Shown here one piece after another: positions 8,773 through 17,104 of a stretch of 35,231 nucleotides of DNA (its first letter is position 1; every line of letters starts with the position of its first letter). A program made the translations under genes and the position numbers. Source of the stretch: Calditrichota bacterium. Lineage in GTDB: Bacteria > Zhuqueibacterota > JdFR-76 > BMS3Abin05. Below the pieces are notes generated by a model. The model worked only from the letters and a program-made list of their open reading frames with translations, ran no database searches and had not been told where the DNA came from. The stretch spans positions 1 through 35,231 of the forward strand of contig JAADHR010000083.1 of the NCBI GenBank assembly GCA_013151735.1, given 5' to 3'.

Positions 8773-8994
8773 CGCCTTCCCCTGCTGGCTAATCTAAATT
8801 GTGAGATACTCTCCTTGGAGGCAAACTATTTTACCCTTTGCAATCCGCATTCGGTAAACATTAAAAAAGGCATGAGAATGAAACGTTGCCCCCGATGAGC
8901 TTTCAACGTGGGTTACACACTTGTTTACAGGTGATGCTCTTTTTAAAAATTCAGCCCAGACCAAAATACATCCGCTATTTGGCCTCCCCTCCTC

Positions 8995-11184
8995 CTACAG
9001 CAGTCCCTTCCGACGGCGAATACTCCATTCAATTACAAAGAGAAAAATAATTACAGCCAGAAGCAGCCAGACATTCCAGAGCGTGTACGTATTTTCTGAA
9101 GAAAGCTCCCGACTTGAAAATTTCAGATCCTTTTTCAAACGGGACACATTCCGGGGAAGGTAAAATGTTCCAGATGTACGTGCAGAAATTTGTTGCAATA
9201 ATTTTTCATTCATCCGTGTCTGCAAAAACTCAATCTGGAATTCTCCCGCGGAAAATTTACCGGACGCCGTACCTAATTTCATATCATTTAAGAATGCTGT
9301 CCCTTTGTATGTGTAGGTTCCCGCGGCCGGAATGCGAAATCTCCCCTCATATTTGCCGTTGCCAATATTATCCAATAAAAGGGTCAGGGTATCTTTTCCG
9401 CTTTTAACCCTTACTTTAAAATCAGCGCCATCCACAGGCTTAAAAGCCTTATCGTAAACCTGTCCCAGAAAAACAGCCTCTTCCCCACTCCGATAGATTT
9501 GCCGATCGGTTTTTAGTTGAACGGGTTTGGTTTCCATTCGCGTAGCCAGCCAACGGACTGTCCGCGTCAGGAATTTTTGCAGCACCTCGTCATTTTTCCC
9601 GATTCCCCACATCATCAGGTCCCATCGCCAGACATTTTCAAACATGAGCGCTACACTCTTCTCTTTCCCCACGTTTCGCACCAAAATGAGAGGCTTTTTA
9701 AACTGGACACTTGGCGGCAGTTTTGATTTTGCCGGATCCACAACCGCCAGAATCTTGGTTCCGGGAAGTGGTGAATAGTTCTGCAAATAGGTATCGACAG
9801 GGGGAAGATCCTGCCAAAGTCCAAGGGTCGTTTCCAGATTGTCCCCGACGCGCAGAATGTCCTCCACTTCTCCTGCAGGTGTCAGCTGAAGATAAACCTC
9901 GCGCAGCTGCCGCGGGGCCTGATCCACCTTGAAGGGAAGAACCGGTTGTAAGAAGCGAAGGTCGCTATTTTGCAGATTTTCCCCTTCGATAAAAAGCAGT
10001 GAATGCCTGGGCCCGACAAGCTTTTCATCCAAAAACTTCCGCAGATCCGAGCGTACTGTCCAGCGCGGAAAATCAATGAGTACAAATGCATCAAAATTTA
10101 CGGAAAACCATTTTCGCGCTCTTGGAATGACGTAATAACCCCCGCCGCGTTTTTGCGCCAGAATCGTCACATCCATGTTTTTGTCGTCATCCAGAATCCG
10201 ACGGACAAATTTTACATCGGGTGAGGGCCCGCCTGCCAGAATAAGCACCTTCAGCTTGCTTTTTAAAACCTTCACATAAAAGCTGCGCCGGTTGTTGATC
10301 CGGGTAAATTCGGACTTTAATCCGGAAATCGAAACCTCGTATTTTTGAAATCCTTCGCGGAGGGGGGTAAAAAACAGGTGCACAACCTCCTCCTGATTCG
10401 ACGGCCCAAGGGTGAGCGGCTTTGAATCCAGCACTTTTCCCGCCTGCTTGAGAAAAACCATCACCTTTTGTCCTTCAAATCCGAAGTGGGTCACTACCAC
10501 ATCCACCGGAACCCTGTTTTTGGCATAAACCACTTCATTCGTCAGTACGCGGGCAATCAAAACATCCTTTTTCTCTGTGGGATCACCGATTCCGACCGTG
10601 TAAACGGGAACATCATAATTCTGTGCCAGGTAAACCGGATTTTCGCCCGTATTGTAAATGCCGTCCGAAATAAGAATAACCGCTGAAAAATAGTGATTGA
10701 GCAGGTTTTTCCGAACATCCTGCAGTGCCTGTGAAATATCGGTCCCATCCCCTGTAAAGCTCAAAGAGTCGATATTTAACTTTTGTATGGGTTTTGCATG
10801 AACAGAAAACGAAAAATAATGCAGGTTGCAGACCGGATCAATTTCCCCAAACACCTTATTTTTAAGGACAGATTTTGCAATATCCGAACGACGCTGGTTT
10901 CCATCTTTGATGGACATACTTCGGGATGTATCGATCAGAACGGCGATATCCGGTTTTTCCACAAAATGGCGAATAATGTGCAGAACCGGATGAAAGAGCA
11001 AAAGAATAATGAGCAGCAGCGCCACCCCCCGCACGATTCCAAGAAAAATTCTTAAACCTCTGGAGAGCGGCGGATAGGTTTTCCGATACAACCAGACGAC
11101 CATAATCAGGGACAAAAGCGCGAATCCCGCCAACAGAACCGGACTCCCCTGAATGGAAAAACTCCAACTGACACTGCTGATCAT
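8995..11184 (-). CDS. Membrane-anchored von Willebrand factor A protein with GATase-like middle domain
   Basis: A 729-residue protein with two N-terminal membrane helices (about 17-33 and 47-66) and one C-terminal helix (about 700-720) followed by a basic tail. After the second helix comes a VWA domain with an intact metal site: DTSRS (85-89), the threonine in FTGDGTDIS and the aspartate in LISDG. The middle region (around KVLILAGGPSPDVKFVRRIL) resembles the glutamine-amidotransferase-like fold found in related large VWA membrane proteins, but I see no catalytic triad. The rest looks like beta-sandwich domains, so the bulk probably lies outside the cytoplasm. Its start is seven bases after the tsaD stop, indicating coupling. 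The role is unknown; the architecture suggests protein-protein contact in the envelope. It is followed by the secreted lamin-tail gene, 222 bases downstream. Confidence 0.8.
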   Translation of the reverse strand: MISSVSWSFSIQGSPVLLAGFALLSLIMVVWLYRKTYPPLSRGLRIFLGIVRGVALLLIILLLFHPVLHIIRHFVEKPDIAVLIDTSRSMSIKDGNQRRSDIAKSVLKNKVFGEIDPVCNLHYFSFSVHAKPIQKLNIDSLSFTGDGTDISQALQDVRKNLLNHYFSAVILISDGIYNTGENPVYLAQNYDVPVYTVGIGDPTEKKDVLIARVLTNEVVYAKNRVPVDVVVTHFGFEGQKVMVFLKQAGKVLDSKPLTLGPSNQEEVVHLFFTPLREGFQKYEVSISGLKSEFTRINNRRSFYVKVLKSKLKVLILAGGPSPDVKFVRRILDDDKNMDVTILAQKRGGGYYVIPRARKWFSVNFDAFVLIDFPRWTVRSDLRKFLDEKLVGPRHSLLFIEGENLQNSDLRFLQPVLPFKVDQAPRQLREVYLQLTPAGEVEDILRVGDNLETTLGLWQDLPPVDTYLQNYSPLPGTKILAVVDPAKSKLPPSVQFKKPLILVRNVGKEKSVALMFENVWRWDLMMWGIGKNDEVLQKFLTRTVRWLATRMETKPVQLKTDRQIYRSGEEAVFLGQVYDKAFKPVDGADFKVRVKSGKDTLTLLLDNIGNGKYEGRFRIPAAGTYTYKGTAFLNDMKLGTASGKFSAGEFQIEFLQTRMNEKLLQQISARTSGTFYLPRNVSRLKKDLKFSSRELSSENTYTLWNVWLLLAVIIFLFVIEWSIRRRKGLL

Positions 11185-11191
11185 TCCTGGC

Positions 11192-12220
11192 TCAACCCTC
11201 CGCCACTGCAGAACGAGACACCGGCAGTTTTAGCGATGGATTGGCATCCAGATCATAGGGGGATGAAATACCCTGCTCAAGGTAGAATTGTCCCGCTTTT
11301 GCAATCATGGCCGCATTATCTGTGCAAAATTCCGGCCCCGGCAAAAAAACCTCCACTCCACTTTTCTTTCCCATCTCGACAAAGGCCGCTCGCAGAGCAG
11401 AATTCCGTGCCACTCCCCCTGCCAGAGCTACCCTCTGATGCTTTAGCAAAACCAGTGCCTTTCGTGATTTTTCCACCAGGACATCTACCACGGCCTGCTG
11501 AAAACTGGCCACAATATCTGCAAGATGATCTCGAACAAATTCATCTTTTTGAGATTCAAGGTAGGTCAGCACGGCGGTTTTTAAACCGCTGAAACTAAAG
11601 TTCAAATTCCGGGAGCCCATCCAGGCCCTGGGGAATTTGACAAAATCGGGATTTCCGTTCTTTGCCAGCCGATCAATCTCGGGTCCGCCGGGATAATCCA
11701 ACCCCAGAAGTTTAGCCACTTTATCGAAAGCCTCTCCCGCGGCATCATCGATTGTCTTTCCCATAATCGCATATTTACCCCAATTCTTAACATCCACCAA
11801 CTGGGTATGCCCCCCGGACACAACCAGGACCAGAAAGGGCGGCTTCAGACGAGGATGTTCCAGAGCATTTGCAAAAATATGACCTTCAATGTGGTTTACG
11901 CCCACCAGAGGTTTCCCAAGGGCTGCGGCTATTCCTTTTGCCACGTTGAGGCCCACCAGAAGGGATCCAATGAGACCCGGGCCGTATGTGACAGCCAGGG
12001 CATCGATGTCGGTTTTTTTAAGGCTGGCCTCATCCAGGGCTTTTTGAATAATGGGCAGTATCGCCTGAATATGGGCCCGGGAAGCCAGCTCCGGCACAAC
12101 CCCTCCAAACGCACGATGGACATCCAATTGAGACAAAATAATACTGGATTCAAGTTTGCCGTCAACCAGAACGGCAGCAGCCGTTTCGTCGCAGGATGTT
12201 TCTATTCCCAATACTTTCAT
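11192..12220 (-). CDS. tsaD: tRNA N6-adenosine threonylcarbamoyltransferase
   Basis: TsaD transfers the threonylcarbamoyl group from threonylcarbamoyl-AMP to A37 of ANN-decoding tRNAs, working with TsaB and TsaE in bacteria. The 342 residues match the family length. The N-terminus MKVLGIETSCDETAAAV is diagnostic of the ASKHA-fold family. The metal-binding histidines lie in HIEGH (H110, H114), VVSGGHTQL forms the nucleotide site, and GGVARNSALR lies near the C-terminus. No tsaB or tsaE is present in the window. It is transcribed with ybbR upstream (33-base gap) and the VWA protein downstream (7-base gap). Confidence 0.98.
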   Translation of the reverse strand: MKVLGIETSCDETAAAVLVDGKLESSIILSQLDVHRAFGGVVPELASRAHIQAILPIIQKALDEASLKKTDIDALAVTYGPGLIGSLLVGLNVAKGIAAALGKPLVGVNHIEGHIFANALEHPRLKPPFLVLVVSGGHTQLVDVKNWGKYAIMGKTIDDAAGEAFDKVAKLLGLDYPGGPEIDRLAKNGNPDFVKFPRAWMGSRNLNFSFSGLKTAVLTYLESQKDEFVRDHLADIVASFQQAVVDVLVEKSRKALVLLKHQRVALAGGVARNSALRAAFVEMGKKSGVEVFLPGPEFCTDNAAMIAKAGQFYLEQGISSPYDLDANPSLKLPVSRSAVAEG

Positions 12221-12253
12221 AAAATTACTTTCGGATCTCCCGCGTTTTTCTCC

Positions 12254-13180
12254 CTATTCCACAATCACCTTGAAGGTGTGTGGAAAAGCATTTGAAAAAC
12301 GCGTTTCGGGCGGCAATTCGATAATAGCCTTATAGTTGCTCCGCCCTGCTTCTCTCTGTTTATAATCGATGTAGACGTTAATATCTTTTGTCGTAATCGT
12401 ATCCAGTAAACTCACCCCGCCTTCGATAGTAACAGAGATTGTGGACGGAATAACCCGTACCTGTTTGTTCTTTGGCGCATGAACCAGATGAACGGGAATG
12501 TCTTTAATGGTTTTTTCACCCAATTGCTGGACATCAATCTGATAATGAACGACTTCCGGAACAACAGACACAAATTTATTGCGAATATTTTGCAGACGCA
12601 CATTTCCTGAAATATCGGACTTCACATGACTAAAAAATAATTTTTGGGTATAAATGACATTCAGCGTATCCACCACACCCTTTGGCCCGGAAACATGTAC
12701 AACAGAAGGCTCGGTTTTTATTGCACCCACAATGGTGTACCCGGGTTCCAGAGAAACAGACACATTGGGAACCACCCGAATATTTTTTTCGGATTTCCGT
12801 TCCAATCTGATCACAACGGTATCGGGCCGGATAATCTGAACCACCTGAACGGAAAGTGTGGGAGGAATTTCCACCATTTCGGGACGAAGGCGAAAAATAG
12901 CCAGTCTCCGGTAGCGCGAGAGGTCCAGGCGTATTTTGCGGTCAGAACTTTTAAGCGCAAACAGGGATTTCCCCTTTCCCCGAAATTTGACCAGTACTTC
13001 CTTGGGATAATTGTTAACGATCAGATAATTCGACCGCACATTAACCGGAACAATTCTTACTGGAATATTGTATTCATAGGTATCCTCAAGAGACACATAA
13101 AACCAGAGTAAAATGGCAAAGGCCAAAATAAACAATTTTATCTGGTAATCCACAAAAATTTTTCGAAAGATCGTAACCAT
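12254..13180 (-). CDS. YbbR-domain membrane-anchored protein
   Basis: A single N-terminal membrane helix (IKLFILAFAILLWFYVSL, starting about residue 13) is followed by repeated beta-rich YbbR-like modules with typical PxxVxVxGP-type turns, seen as EPSVVHVSGPKGVVDTL and PSTISVTIEGGVSLLDTI. YbbR (CdaR) proteins in Firmicutes regulate the c-di-AMP cyclase CdaA, and ybbR usually lies beside cdaA and glmM. Neither is in this window, so a link to c-di-AMP is only suggested by family. A TTG at 13195 opens the frame further, but the ATG at 13180, giving MVTIFRKIFVDYQ, is the better start; neither has a clear ribosome binding site. Located between a zinc-ribbon gene and tsaD in the same orientation. 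Confidence 0.8.
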   Translation of the reverse strand: MVTIFRKIFVDYQIKLFILAFAILLWFYVSLEDTYEYNIPVRIVPVNVRSNYLIVNNYPKEVLVKFRGKGKSLFALKSSDRKIRLDLSRYRRLAIFRLRPEMVEIPPTLSVQVVQIIRPDTVVIRLERKSEKNIRVVPNVSVSLEPGYTIVGAIKTEPSVVHVSGPKGVVDTLNVIYTQKLFFSHVKSDISGNVRLQNIRNKFVSVVPEVVHYQIDVQQLGEKTIKDIPVHLVHAPKNKQVRVIPSTISVTIEGGVSLLDTITTKDINVYIDYKQREAGRSNYKAIIELPPETRFSNAFPHTFKVIVE

Positions 13181-13241
13181 GAAGGATATACCCAAACTTT
13201 AAAACACGTTTGCCAAAGAGACACTTCGCTTCCAATAATCC

Positions 13242-13460
13242 TTATTTTTTCAAAACGATTCTTCGCTTCCGGTTGGATTGTGTAATGGCCTGGCCATAGC
13301 TCACATCCCCATTATCAATACGAATGTTAAAGCCGCAATCCGGATTCGTGCACACCCAGGCCTTGTACATTATCGTTGCTCCATCCCGTCCATAATCAGA
13401 CAACGGTACCAACACACCACTGCTGCATTTTTGGCACTCCGGAAAAACAATTTCGTCCAT
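13242..13460 (-). CDS. Small zinc-ribbon protein of unknown function
   Basis: A 72-residue basic-ended protein with two cysteine pairs, ECQKCSS near the start and VCTNPDCGF in the middle, forming a likely C-x2-C...C-x4-C zinc ribbon. The C-terminus NRKRRIVLKK is strongly basic, which would fit nucleic-acid or ribosome contact, though this is inference. The start is ATG at 13460: GGAGG lies about five bases upstream within GGAGGTGAGG, so the GTG codons upstream at 13472 and 13466 are part of the ribosome binding site and not starts. It has its own promoter candidate at 13578-13606 and is followed by ybbR and tsaD. I do not recognise a named family. Confidence 0.75.
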   Translation of the reverse strand: MDEIVFPECQKCSSGVLVPLSDYGRDGATIMYKAWVCTNPDCGFNIRIDNGDVSYGQAITQSNRKRRIVLKK

Positions 13461-13577
13461 CCTCACCTCCACAAATTTAAGAATTCACACATTTGAACAC
13501 GTTTAACAGAGGGCTTCATGAAAGAAGGTTCGTGTGTGAACTATCCGCCTTTTTACTATTCCCAACCAATTTTTTGA

Positions 13578-13606
13578 AATTTAACGATTTTTATCTGAAA
13601 AAGCAA
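13578..13606 (-). promoter_or_regulatory. Sigma70-type promoter for the zinc-ribbon/ybbR/tsaD series
   Basis: On the minus strand, TTGCTT (13601-13606) and TAAATT (13578-13583) are separated by exactly 17 bases, giving a leader of about 110 bases before the ATG at 13460. The leader contains a GTTC...GAAC small inverted repeat (about 13528-13541). The rest of the gap 13461-13686 shows no gene. Confidence 0.5.
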
Positions 13607-13686
13607 CTATTTTTCTATTGATTTTTAAAAGGTTGCCGGCAGGTAATTTGGGACAGATACGGGAACCCGCGGACAGGCGAACCCTG

Positions 13687-14385
13687 CTAAATAAGAAGTC
13701 CTGTCAAAACAGCAACGGCGTTCCCGAAAATCAACGTTGGCCAATCAAATTCTCCCCTGAGGAGCACTCGTGCCCCAAAAACAATCAAAACTCCCAACCA
13801 GAACCATCCCCCCAGGAATGCGAAAAGCACCAGAAGAAATCGCTCCACATATCCGGGGACCCGCTCTCTAAATTCGGGAAAAACCAAGTTTTTTCTTTTT
13901 TTCTTTTCCAGACGGGAATTAATGAATTGCTGGACATAAAAAACAAGAGGCGCAAGCGCAAAAACAGCAAAAACAAAACCGGAGAGCTGAATAACCAGTG
14001 TTCGATCGGAATAAAAGGGCATAGAATAATCGATGTGAAGGGTCGTGTGTATGCCCAAAAAGAAAACCGTTACCAGCCAGATTGTGGCAAAATGCAGGAA
14101 CTGATCAAAAAGAAAAAGAAAAATATTATCTTTTAAAACCGTCTGGGTGATCCAGATTTTTCCGGAATCATAAAAGACATGTGAGATAAAAAGAATAAAA
14201 AGTACCAGCCAAAACGAGGGATACCCCAGAAAAGGGATGGTAAAAACCATATTCATCACGGCACAAATGGAGACATGCAAAAGAATTCCCCATTTGTACT
14301 TGTTTTTATAATGGAAAATGGTATCCGTTTGCAGAGGAAAATCCCCTACCAAATGGGCCAAAACAAGCAGCCAGAAAAGATCCAT
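13687..14385 (-). CDS. DUF3307-type multi-pass membrane protein
   Basis: A 232-residue hydrophobic protein beginning MDLFWLLVLAHLVGDFPLQTD, which matches the start of the DUF3307 family (H-x-x-x-D-F-x-x-Q near the N-terminus). About five to six membrane helices are visible, with a further conserved-looking H in ILLHVSICAVMN and SHVFYDSGK. A basic cytoplasmic loop (RLEKKKRKNLVFPEFRERVP) precedes the last helices. Function is unknown in this family; the conserved His and Asp in the membrane plane could suggest a metal site or enzyme. The start ATG has AGGG six bases upstream. It lies between the rplI terminator and the zinc-ribbon gene. Confidence 0.75.
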   Translation of the reverse strand: MDLFWLLVLAHLVGDFPLQTDTIFHYKNKYKWGILLHVSICAVMNMVFTIPFLGYPSFWLVLFILFISHVFYDSGKIWITQTVLKDNIFLFLFDQFLHFATIWLVTVFFLGIHTTLHIDYSMPFYSDRTLVIQLSGFVFAVFALAPLVFYVQQFINSRLEKKKRKNLVFPEFRERVPGYVERFLLVLFAFLGGWFWLGVLIVFGARVLLRGEFDWPTLIFGNAVAVLTGLLI

Positions 14386-14461
14386 AGAATACCCTGACTC
14401 GCCAGAGGTGGATTCAATCAGAATTTAAAGAAAACAGGATTGCGGTTTTCAGAAACTCATT

Positions 14462-14504
14462 AAAAAGGAAAAGCCGTCTCAAGGATAAACACCGCTGGAC
14501 GGCT
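14462..14504 (-). terminator. Terminator after rplI
   Basis: Reading the minus strand, AGCCGTC (14504-14498) pairs perfectly with GACGGCT (14478-14472) around a 19-base loop, followed by TTTTCCTTTTT. It lies 27 bases beyond the rplI stop and would end the ispE-to-rplI series. Confidence 0.8.
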
Positions 14505-14530
14505 AAACGCAACACGTGCGAGAAGACATC

Positions 14531-14974
14531 TTATTTTTTGACAACCCATACTTTGACTTTTGCTTCCACTTCGGTATGCAGTTTTACGGGTACTGAATAA
14601 ATGCCCAGAACCTTAATGGGTTCATCCAAAACAATTTTCCGCTTATCTATTTTGAACCCTTTTTCTTTGAGGGCATCTGCAATATCCTGGGAGGTTACCG
14701 AACCGAATAATTTATCTTCTTCACCCACAGAAACCGAGATGGTCACGGAAACATTGTTCAGTTTGGCGGCTTCCTGTTCGGCTGCCTTTTTCTCCCGATT
14801 TTTTTGCAACTCCAGGGTCTTCTTTTCCTGCTCAATTCGTTTGAGATTTCCGGGGGTTGCTTCCAGGGCAATTCCTTTTGGAATAAGGTAATTCCGGGCA
14901 TATCCATTTTTAACCGTTACAATGTCACCAACCGTGCCAACCGACTCCACATCTTGCTTCAAAATAACTTTCAT
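14531..14974 (-). CDS. rplI: 50S ribosomal protein L9
   Basis: L9 binds 23S rRNA near the L1 stalk base and affects translational fidelity. The start of 147 residues is MKVILKQDVESVGTVGDIV, matching the L9 N-terminal domain, with the GYARNYLIPKGIALEAT signature. A long central helix (KRIEQEKKTLELQKNREKKAA) and the C-terminal domain follow. The reading frame extends 14 codons further upstream, but the ATG at 14974, with GAGGAG about eleven bases before it, gives the conserved N-terminus. Last gene of the rpsF-rpsR-rplI set, 19 bases after rpsR. Confidence 0.98.
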   Translation of the reverse strand: MKVILKQDVESVGTVGDIVTVKNGYARNYLIPKGIALEATPGNLKRIEQEKKTLELQKNREKKAAEQEAAKLNNVSVTISVSVGEEDKLFGSVTSQDIADALKEKGFKIDKRKIVLDEPIKVLGIYSVPVKLHTEVEAKVKVWVVKK

Positions 14975-14993
14975 GTTTACTCTGCTCCTCACA

Positions 14994-15221
14994 TTAGTTT
15001 GATTGATCTGCAACAAAAGGAATCAAGGCTAAATGCCGTGCGCGTTTAATCGCTTTGACCAATTGACGCTGATGATGGGCGCATGTTCCCGAAATTCGGC
15101 GAGGAATAATTTTACCCTGTTCGGTTGTAAACCTTTGAAGCAATTTTTCATCTTTATAATCAATATACTCGATTTTGTTTTCGCAAAAACGACAAATCCG
15201 CTTTTTTTTCATACGAATCAA
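14994..15221 (-). CDS. rpsR: 30S ribosomal protein S18
   Basis: S18 sits with S6 on the platform of the small subunit. The 75 residues contain the family core [15 protein letters not shown] and the C-terminal [25 protein letters not shown]. Two starts are possible: TTG at 15221, which has AGGAGG eight bases upstream, and ATG at 15212, where the same AGGAGG is 17 bases away. The spacing favours the TTG. The protein keeps a C-x2-C pair plus a further Cys (RFCENK, GTCAHH), a pattern linked to the zinc-type form of S18. No ssb gene separates it from rpsF. Confidence 0.97.
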   Translation of the reverse strand: MIRMKKKRICRFCENKIEYIDYKDEKLLQRFTTEQGKIIPRRISGTCAHHQRQLVKAIKRARHLALIPFVADQSN

Positions 15222-15274
15222 TTTTAAAACCTCCTATTTCTGTTGACACCCAATCTATCTGTCGGATACCAGCC

Positions 15275-15745
15275 CTATTCCCCCGCAGGAACTTCAGCTG
15301 GCTCCGTATCCGTTTTTTCCTGAACCTTTTCCTCGGCTGCTTTAGGCGTTTCGCGCCGACTGGAATTGTTTGCTCGGGAATAATGCTTTTTATAGGATCC
15401 CCCGAACTTCTTGAAATCCGTAATTTTCCCTTTTTCCAACTGCTTGAGAGCCTTTTCATCCAATCGAACCGTTAGATCCCGCATAATGGTCTCATTCAAC
15501 CGGAATTCCTTTTCCAGATGAGGCAGGGCTTTTCCATTTGAGTCGTAGAGAAAATAAATGTAATACCCGTATTGTTTCTTCTTGATTTCGTAGGCCAGGC
15601 GCTTTTTGCCCCAATGGTCTACTTTACGAATCGATCCGCCCTCATCCGTAATCATTTTTTGGATTTTATTCACCAACTCCTCAATCTTCGATTGGTCCAA
15701 TTGAGGATCCACGATAATCGTTGTTTCGTACAAACGCTGCTCCAT
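15275..15745 (-). CDS. rpsF: 30S ribosomal protein S6 with extended tail
   Basis: S6 pairs with S18 on the 30S platform. The core (residues 1-100) includes MEQRLYETTIIVDPQL and WGKKRLAYEIKKKQYGYYIYF, diagnostic of S6. The protein is 156 residues, longer than the usual 95-135, because of a low-complexity charged tail after the core (SRRETPKAAEEKVQEKTD region). The start ATG has GGAGG five bases upstream. It follows pth (43-base gap) and precedes rpsR; ssb, which often lies between rpsF and rpsR, is absent. Confidence 0.97.
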   Translation of the reverse strand: MEQRLYETTIIVDPQLDQSKIEELVNKIQKMITDEGGSIRKVDHWGKKRLAYEIKKKQYGYYIYFLYDSNGKALPHLEKEFRLNETIMRDLTVRLDEKALKQLEKGKITDFKKFGGSYKKHYSRANNSSRRETPKAAEEKVQEKTDTEPAEVPAGE

Positions 15746-15788
15746 TTAAACCTCCATTTTAGACGCGCGTAACCCGCTTGTTAAAATC

Positions 15789-16379
15789 CTACTCTCTTTT
15801 TCGATTGTATTTGTTCATTGCTGTTTCTATGCCATCCACTACAAAACTGATCGCTGCTTCAACCGCAATGGGAATAATTTGTTCCAAAAGCGTTTTTTCT
15901 TCCCGTGAGAAATCGGAAAGAACAAACGTGATCCAATTATCAATGGGAGCCTCTCGACCGATCCCCACCCTTAACCGAGGAAAATTCTTGGTTCCAAGAT
16001 GGGACATTATTGAGGCTAACCCATTGTGCCCCCCATCACTTCCCTGTTTGCGAATACGAATCACACCCAGTGGAATTTGAAAGTCATCAACAATCACCAG
16101 AATATGTGAAAGATCACTTTTGTAAAACTGAACCGCCTGGCGAACGGCCAACCCACTGTTATTCATAAAGGTTAGTGGCTTAATCAGTGCGACTTTTTTC
16201 TCTTTAATCCGGCCGCTGGCTTGAAGATAATCTCCCCGGCCTTGCTTGAAAGTCAATCCCAGCTCTTCCGCAAGGCGATCCAGCACCATAAACCCCACAT
16301 TATGGCGTGTGTTTCGATACTTTCTTCCCGGGTTACCGAGCCCAACGATCAAATAACGGGACTCTGTGTCATTAATCAT
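15789..16379 (-). CDS. pth: Peptidyl-tRNA hydrolase
   Basis: Pth releases peptides from tRNAs that drop off the ribosome, recycling the tRNA. The 196 residues match the family. Seen are LIVGLGNPGRKYRNTRHNVG with the catalytic His26, PLTFMNNSG with the conserved Asn, and VDDFQIPLG with the catalytic Asp, then GSDGGHNGLASI. No strong ribosome binding site is visible before the ATG at 16379. It follows rplY in the widely conserved prs-rplY-pth order. Confidence 0.98.
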   Translation of the reverse strand: MINDTESRYLIVGLGNPGRKYRNTRHNVGFMVLDRLAEELGLTFKQGRGDYLQASGRIKEKKVALIKPLTFMNNSGLAVRQAVQFYKSDLSHILVIVDDFQIPLGVIRIRKQGSDGGHNGLASIMSHLGTKNFPRLRVGIGREAPIDNWITFVLSDFSREEKTLLEQIIPIAVEAAISFVVDGIETAMNKYNRKRE

Positions 16380-16438
16380 ATTTCAAACGCTGCGAGTGAT
16401 GGCGGTGCCAACCCGAAATAAAGCGCCTCACGCGGGAT

Positions 16439-17089
16439 CTATTCCCCTTCCTCGGTCTTTTCTTCTTTACCGTGAATCACTTCCGGTTCAGCCTCTTCTT
16501 CACCCACACCCTCTTCTTCGGCAACGACCTCTTCCTCAACCTTCTTCGGGTGGCTGACGGAGGCAACCGTATGTTCCGGATCGGTTAAAAACTCCACATT
16601 TTCCATCTTCAGATCGCCAATCGTAACGCTGTCACCAATATTAAGATGACTGATGTCGATTTCAATATTTTCCGGAATATCTTTTGGCAAACAAGAAATT
16701 TCCACTTCCCGCAACTGGTGTTCCAGTATTCCGCCAAAATCTTTTACACCAATAGCCTCTCCAACGAGAACAATGGGTACTTTCATGGTGACCTTTTCGG
16801 AAGCCTTAATTCCCAGAAGATCCACATGGACGATCTCGTCCGTTACCGGATCGACTTGCACTTCGCGTACGATACAGGCCTTTTTCCGCCCCTTACCCAC
16901 CACCAGATCAAAAATATTGGCGCCGGCCAGCAAGAGGTGTCGGAATTCCTTGGCATCCAGTGTGATCAACCGTGAATCCTTGTGTGCGCTATAAAAAACG
17001 GCAGGAATTTTTCCCGCTTTTCGAAGTTGCTTTAATTGGGATTTGGTCCCCTTTTCGCGCAAATCCGCTTTAATAACTGCCTCAGACAT
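16439..17089 (-). CDS. rplY: 50S ribosomal protein L25, long Ctc (TL5) form
   Basis: L25/Ctc binds 5S rRNA. The 216 residues contain both the N-terminal L25 domain (LRKAGKIPAVFYSAHKDSRL, and VREVQVDPVTDEIVHVDLL, here quoted by its key points V-Q-x-D-P and H-V-D-L) and the C-terminal TL5/CTC beta domain (VPIVLVGEAIGVKDFGG, DIPENIEIDIS). The last 35 residues are highly acidic (runs of Glu). The start ATG has GGGAG eight bases upstream and lies 15 bases after the prs stop. Confidence 0.97.
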   Translation of the reverse strand: MSEAVIKADLREKGTKSQLKQLRKAGKIPAVFYSAHKDSRLITLDAKEFRHLLLAGANIFDLVVGKGRKKACIVREVQVDPVTDEIVHVDLLGIKASEKVTMKVPIVLVGEAIGVKDFGGILEHQLREVEISCLPKDIPENIEIDISHLNIGDSVTIGDLKMENVEFLTDPEHTVASVSHPKKVEEEVVAEEEGVGEEEAEPEVIHGKEEKTEEGE

Positions 17090-17104
17090 ACAAAATCTCC
17101 CTTC

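Noticed and set aside
8773-8994. Gap before the lamin-tail gene searched for a promoter and terminator
   Set aside because: A CGTTG/CAACG pair and a TAAAAT are present, but no -35 at suitable spacing and no clear terminator stem; not reported as sites.
13618-13690. GC-rich stretch with CGGGAACCCG, suspected structured RNA
   Set aside because: Only a tiny hairpin with a two-base loop forms, and no known riboswitch or SRP RNA core matches; left as plain intergenic sequence after the DUF3307 gene.
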